A DNA stretch of 64,000 nucleotides from Actinostola sp. cb2023 (taxonomy: Eukaryota; Cnidaria; Anthozoa; Actiniaria; Actinostolidae): the NCBI GenBank assembly GCA_033675265.1, contig JAUJYZ010000534.1:171501-235500 (forward strand), written 5' to 3'. Below the pieces are notes generated by a model that searched no databases, had not been told where the DNA came from, and worked only from the letters and a program-made list of their open reading frames with translations. The translations under genes and the position numbers were made by a program. Positions 59,501 through 64,000 of the stretch are shown here, in pieces. Within the stretch, counting starts at the first letter, position 1; each line of letters opens with the position of its first letter.

Positions 59501-61755
59501 AGTCTGGTAAGTTTGGTGAACTTTGGCTGTATTTTTTTATGTTGTCCATCAAAACGATACTTTCACTGTAAAAGGTTTGCATGTGCACATAGACTGAATG
59601 CAATACTGGCAGATTAATTTGCATAAACTGCGATGAAATACGAATTTAATAAAATAAAATAATATTATTTTTTGCAAGACCATACATTTATCAAATAGAA
59701 CAGCTTTTTCTGTGCTCCGTTCAGTAATACAGCACGAAGGAAGTGACGAGAGCATAAAAGAAGTGCAGGGAGAGCACGAGCCGTGGTGAGTGCTCTCCAC
59801 ACTTCTTGAGTGCTCTCGGCACTTCCTTCGTGCTGTATTACTGAACAGAGCACGGAATAAGCTGTTCTATTTGCTTTATTATATAGAATGATGAGAAAAA
59901 GGGCAAGAAAGCTTAGGATTCTGTTGTGTTTTTGAATAACATTTTAGCGAGTGAACTGCGAGCGCTACTGACGCCAATTACGCCATCGAGTGCGTGTGCG
60001 CTTGGTTTGTTTTCTTCAGAATTTCGGATCAAACCAAACAGCCGAAAAATAGCGTCATCACCGTGCTCCGTTCTCTGATACAGCACAGTCTTCAGCCAAT
60101 CAGAGCGCGCGGATTGACTTGACTATATAATAAAGTCTAGTCTTGCATCAATTTAAAGTGCTACTATGATGAAATTTTGCGAAGTTGATGTATCCTGGTA
60201 GTATGTTTATTAACATATCCAAACCGTCAGTTTCTCAACATCGTTTGTCGCAAATTCGTCGTATTGCTAATTTACACGCATCAAAACTGTGATTTTTTGG
60301 CGATTCAAGACACTGTTTCTTGTTCAAATGTTTTAATCATAATTAATACAGTGCAGGGAGCCGTGCAGCGACGCGTTCACATTTAGAAACTGACGTCACA
60401 GTATATCATGGAAACGAGGCTAGTACGCCCAAAGCTCAATTTCCCATACAAATCTTTGTGATTTCAATGAGAGTTTATCATGTAATTTCAGGTCGATGAA
60501 TTGATGATGTTATTTGAAAGTTTTAGTTTCCCACAATTCCTTTTGGTCGTAGCTTTCATGATTTTCAACCCGATAACCATTATGTGATCACTGTAGGTGT
60601 ATGCATTTTTACATGTATATATATTATTTATAATTAGCCATTACCTAAACGAGCAGGGGACTGGGACCAAGTCCGTAAAACTAATTCAATTCTTCGTTTT
60701 CAATTGACGTCACATACCACAAAATTTTAAGACTAAAATTTAGTTATGAATCCTATCAACTTGATTCTTTGCAGTGTTTTAGAGAATTGTGATATGAATT
60801 ATTGTAGAAAGTTTCAGATCGGCTCGATGTTTTGTGCGCTAGTTGTAGAAGTTTGAATTGTGTCACGCAACTCTTATTAAATGCTAGTCACGTCTCTGAA
60901 AAATCGTGGAAAACAACAAATTTGTACCAAATGAAATGCTTTTAGTGTTCTACATGTTTAGAAGTTCTATTTATAGTGAAAGTAATTGATGTTTATCAAT
61001 TCTAAGCTTGAAATTAATTTTTGAAATCTTGGCCGCCATGTTGGATGATAACACTTATCCTCCAACATGGCGCCACCAAATATTTGGAAACTTCATTCGT
61101 CCATAACTCGGTAAATGAATGCTCTTCTGCTCCAAAATTTGATTCAGCGGTGTTCTTTTGATTGCTCTACAAGCTCATAAGCTTTATATTTTATTTGGTA
61201 AAGGAAATAATATTTCACCACGTGATTGCAAACGAAGAATAAGAAACAAGCAAAAATGAGAGAGCAGATCAAACTTAGGTAGTCTGGAAAATTTGGTGAA
61301 CTTCGGCTTAATATTGACGATGCTAGAGGGCATCAAAGATGTCTATTTTCCCATACAAACTCTGTAAATTTTTGACGTCCAGCCACTGTAAAATTTTGGC
61401 TGGACAACACAATTTCAAAAGTTAATAATTCCAACATAATTAATTTCATAATTGCATTAATTCTAATAAACTCGTTCCCAGTCCCCTGCTCGTTTAGGTA
61501 ATGGCTAATTTCATTAACATTTTGTTCTTTTTCTTTTCATTTGGTGATGTCTGTACCTTATTGAGCCATAGCAAGATGTTGTGTTCGTCCAAACGGCTTA
61601 TGTCTTCATTCTGAATGGTGAGTTTTTTGTCATAATTAATGTCAATTGTGTTAAATTTATTTACAGTTGTTTTGTTTGTTTATTTCATATGAAGGTATCA
61701 ATGGATGATGATTATGCTCATCAAAGGAACACAGACAGGACATGGGAAGAGACAG
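50517..61755 (+). CDS. UBX-domain, HECT-E3-like gene (N-terminal part, many exons)
   Basis: Phase-compatible exons: 50517-50701, 52362-52503, 52690-52753, 52918-53010, 53098-53196, 55272-55363, 55437-55516, 56169-56230, 56311-about 56399, 56615-56693, 56760-56801, 57305-57457, 57655-57780, 57880-58011, 58395-58430, then 59245-59284 or 61577-61618 (alternative duplicates) and 61695-61755. Protein features in order: basic PRGGARSRLVSMGRVRSLAI; NFEILSSCGNYTLTPFSMPP; acidic Ser-rich segment; HISHGRPVLVLLYSGNSLAS; a coiled coil (ENSRLKKKQDADMMMSLQTD); Thr/Ala repeats; and a UBX-like domain (CPEPGSGVAKVFIKAIWCGV ... FKRGARFQEVYDWIGSNTDL). This architecture, with a HECT domain after the UBX, is that of G2E3-like proteins in cnidarians; the HECT part would lie beyond the window or is absent. 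One single-base loss in the 56311 exon. Function as an E3 ligase is inferred. Confidence 0.65.
53743..53800 (-). repeat. SINE 3' tail
   Basis: ATTATTATTTATTTATATAGCGC followed by CAATAGCGCTTTACAATG is the same 3' domain and (TTA)n tail as the SINE at 404-797, here without an obvious body. Confidence 0.55.
58520..58915. repeat. Minisatellite, unit about 100 bp
   Basis: Three and a half copies of a unit with CTGAACTCTTGTGAGCTGGG, TGAAGGA.CGGTGGAGTCAT, CGGCTGGACTTGATCTCTTG and CGAGCGGGAGGGAGGGTAGT. The first copy is interrupted by a TAATAA array (58583-58635). It lies in an intron of the UBX gene. Confidence 0.85.
59388..59535. mobile_element. Deleted copy of the element at 60633
   Basis: GCAGGGGACTGGGACCAAGT (59410) and CAAATCAAACTTAGGTAGTC (59485) match two separate parts of 60633-61509, with the middle missing. 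Confidence 0.6.
59694..59871. mobile_element. Palindromic MITE
   Basis: About 178 bp that is nearly one perfect inverted repeat: CAAATAGAACAGCTTTTTCT then GTAATACAGCACGAAGGAAG on the left mirror the right arm. Arms of about 75 bp, with TGAGTGCTCTC/GAGAGCAC in the centre. A related single block (CGTGCTCCGTTCTCTGATAC) lies at 60061. Confidence 0.85.
60633..61509. mobile_element. 877-bp TIR element
   Basis: The ends are inverted: ATTAGCCATTACCTAAACGA plus GCAGGGGACTGGGA on the left and the same, inverted, on the right, ending TAATGGCTAAT (34 bp). The interior is non-coding and holds a hairpin around TTGGCCGCCATGTTGGATGA / CCTCCAACATGGCGCCACCA (61030-61072). Target duplication is unclear because the ends are AT-rich. 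Confidence 0.75.
61530..61640 (+). repeat. Duplicated exon region (copy of 59205-59300)
   Basis: GATGTTGTGTTCGTCCAAAC to TTCATTCTGAATGGTGAGTT repeats 59245-59290 with a one-base length difference in the exon. Only this copy keeps a frame (QDVVFVQTAYVFILN) resembling its likely ancestor. Confidence 0.6.
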
Positions 61756-61869
61756 GTAGCTCAAACAATGACTAGATAGTGTTTAAATAAATAAAACTTT
61801 ATTATAAACTAGAATTACAAATTAATTTTCATCTAGTTTCATCTAGGCCCATATAATAGTTAGTAACAA

Positions 61870-62095
61870 GTTTGTAGGGCTTATGATCTTTTGCGAAATG
61901 ATGCGATACGATGTGAAACTAGCCTGCGTTGCATTCGAACAATCCCTCGGATGTAACGCAGGCTATGTGAAACGTGCGATACGGATCTTTTGCGAAACGA
62001 TGCAAAACGATGCGAAACGGATCTTTCGCAAAACAATGTGATATGGATATATATATAGATACTATTAAAATTGTTTCGTATCGCATCGTTTCGTA
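61870..62095. repeat. TTTTGCGAAACGATGCGAAACG tandem patch with inserted hairpin
   Basis: Imperfect repeats of TTGCGAAACGATGCGAAACG. A 46-bp hairpin with perfect outer arms, TAGCCTGCGTT...AACGCAGGCTA (61922-61967), interrupts it. Confidence 0.75.
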
Positions 62096-62507
62096 CAGAT
62101 AGGTATGAGTTAATTATTCATCACAGGTGTAAACTATTTTATATTGCATGTCCTAATGCTTATTGATCCTTTTTGAATATTAAGATGATGTAAATGGGAA
62201 AGGAAAAAAGAGGAGTTGGAAGCAAAAAGAAGAAAAACAAGAAACAGAAACAAACAATAACTTAAGTGTTGGTGTACTTTTGTGAAAAAGAATTGAGTTG
62301 GGTATTAGACATGATGACTGAGTATAATTTGTTGCCAGCTGAAGAGCAAGTGTAATATGAATGATTATCCTATACATATTACATCTCAGCCAATCAGAGC
62401 TCACCATTTCTATGAAATACAGAGCGGTATTTCATAGTTTGTATTAGCCAATCAAAATGTTGTAAATTTTTCCAGCTTTTTTCTTCCACTGCGCTCGCGT
62501 CGTGTTG

Positions 62508-62671
62508 CTAGCCTCCTCCGCATGCAACCCCTCTTCTGGGACCCCTTTGTTTTTCTGGGATCCCTGTGCGAGGGCGCGATATTGTCTCCCTCCGCCAGTA
62601 ACACAGGCAACCCAACGACACTTTTATAGAGAAAAACGAGTCTTACGAGACGCCTGCGGAGGAGGCTACGG
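62508..62671. mobile_element. Short MITE with TAGCCTCCTCCGCA ends
   Basis: TAGCCTCCTCCGCATGCA at 62509 is inverted at 62653-62670 (GCCTGCGGAGGAGGCTA). Between them is the GGGATCCCTGTGCGAGGG / CAGGCAACCCAACGAC repeat also seen near 8570. The ends resemble those at 15998-16307. Confidence 0.65.
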
Positions 62672-62994
62672 TTTTGACAGGCAACTCGTCCTTTTCTTTT
62701 TCCCCTCCCCTCGTTTCCAGTCTCCATCTGCCCTCTTCGATGCAGCGCCACAAGAAACCCATCTGATAGAGTTTTAGTATTTTAGAGTTGCCTGTGGAGG
62801 ATGCTATTGTGTTGCAACCGTTTGCCAATCTTTGCATAAAAATTGTTTTTAATTTTGAAATCCAAACTCATTCAAAGCGTTATAAACATGGCTTCAAGTT
62901 CGAGAAATAATTCAAATCTTCCTTCACTCTCAGAAGAACTAAGTAGAAACGACTTGAAAGTTTTAATTGTTGATGTAATATGTATAGGATAATA

Positions 62995-63106
62995 TGGTTA
63001 TTCTATGGAATACGGGCAAATATTTCACTCAAAAGTTATATTATACCAAATAATATAATTTTTTCGTGAAATATTCGCTCGTATTCCATAGAAAACCATG
63101 GAATGA
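62995..63106. repeat. Hairpin with 28-bp arms
   Basis: TTCTATGGAATACGGGCAAA plus TATTTCAC is inverted as GTGAAATATTCGCTCGTATTCC plus ATAGAA, with about 45 bp between. Two mismatches in the arms. Confidence 0.8.
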
Positions 63107-63446
63107 CCAATAAGTATCTCTGATTGATACAAATAATAATATTTGCATAAATGATGTGGAGCTTTTTTATCGACAACATTAACATAATATTATGCATAAG
63201 TTTAGCAATATTATTTTGCAGAATATACCGTAAAACCTAAAAAAGAAGCCCATGGGATTCTTTTTTATTTAGGACCCTTGGGTGGGCTTCTTTTCGAGAT
63301 TGATTTTGCAAACTCATGACGGGGGTTTCTTTTCGAAATGAATGCTGCAAATATTAAGATTGGCTTCGGCCGAAAATATTACAACTATAAAACAATAGGA
63401 CTATTGAAGAAATTTCTAAACTATATAAACCAAGAGTTTTTTTAAG

Positions 63447-63845
63447 GTGGTTCCAGCATAATGAATGACCGGTTTGCCGTATTTTTTAACTCGCTCGCTC
63501 TGCGTCAATATTGCTTGGATTTTATTATGCTTAACACAAATACTAATTCAACTATTCTGCCTTTCAACGGTGTATTCAAAATTATCATTGTAAGCCGCGT
63601 TTGTGAATGCCAGCTGATATTCAAACGACACTATTTTCACTAAACCTGCTGCCAAGCGTTATTCCCTCGTACGATTTTTTTTAAACTTCGTGAACGACCT
63701 TTTAAGGTCCCTAGTAATGTTCTGATGAGGTAAGAAGGAAATTGATTGAGCCGAAATCACCAATTCATATTTTTGTTGTCAAAATTTGGACAAATCGGTT
63801 GTTACGTGATTTCGGCTCGAACAATTTTTTACCTCGTCAGACTGA
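63447..63845. repeat. Dispersed repeat, copy B
   Basis: Second copy of the repeat at 32697. It retains the 60-codon frame (NDRFAVFFNSLALRQ, then GVFKIIIVSRVCECQLIFKR) and a right-hand hairpin (GAGCCGAAATCAC... / ...GTGATTTCGGCTC). Confidence 0.7.
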
Positions 63846-64000
63846 AACAGCTTGTAAAAGATTGTTCCTGTTCTCTGTGAAGTAAGTTTTAGGACCCATC
63901 CGCATAAACGCGATATCAATAATTGAAAAAAAGTTGTATTTTTCCGGAAGCACTTCATAAAACGCATACTTTTTTATGCGTTTTTACCGAGAGTCCACAC

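Overview
The window looks like a stretch of an animal genome, most likely a cnidarian (stony coral or anemone). The reasons are spliced genes with GT/AG introns, AT-rich intergenic DNA with (TAA)n arrays and TTAGGG-type repeats, and transposon families I associate with cnidarian genomes: BEL/Pao, Ty3/gypsy, Penelope-like, Harbinger, Tc1-like MITEs, HECT/UBX E3-like genes and SWIM-finger genes. The taxon is an inference. I see no rRNA, convincing tRNA gene, operon or CRISPR array. Most of the sequence is nested mobile elements in several states of decay.

Left part (1-15 kb). A BEL/Pao pol remnant (3-1145) carries a SINE with a clean target duplication. A Harbinger transposase relic follows (1228-2310). 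A Ty3/gypsy element (LTR at 5101, internally deleted 3' end at 14950) is split twice. A 6,082-bp terminal-inverted-repeat element (6042-12123, 7-bp duplication) carries a spliced SWIM-finger gene, a TA-flanked MITE and a Penelope-like fragment. A second TA-flanked MITE (13268-13944) sits in the reverse transcriptase.

Middle part (15-31 kb). The C-terminal half of a HECT E3-like gene is a pseudogene cut in two by a 10,384-bp DNA transposon (18387-28770). This element has perfect 36-bp terminal inverted repeats, a perfect 8-bp target duplication, inverted subterminal tandem arrays, a two-exon gene for a DUF3987-like P-loop ATPase, and a convergent gene for a DDE transposase fused to an OTU protease fold and a CXC cysteine-rich domain. 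I regard it as the best candidate for an under-described mobile system. After it come a head-to-head pair of Penelope-like fragments and an integrase-type transposase relic.

Right part (31-64 kb). This holds another HECT-like relic, a second integrase-type D,D35E transposase, a Tc1-like element carrying only a paired-type DNA-binding domain, a long three-exon transposase-like gene with a SAP-like segment (41232-48876) whose second intron is full of repeats, and a many-exon UBX-domain, HECT-E3-like gene (50517-61755). The right edge is mainly hairpin MITEs and duplicated repeats.

Several otherwise good reading frames break at homopolymers or by single bases, so assembly indels cannot be excluded as the cause of some apparent pseudogenes.
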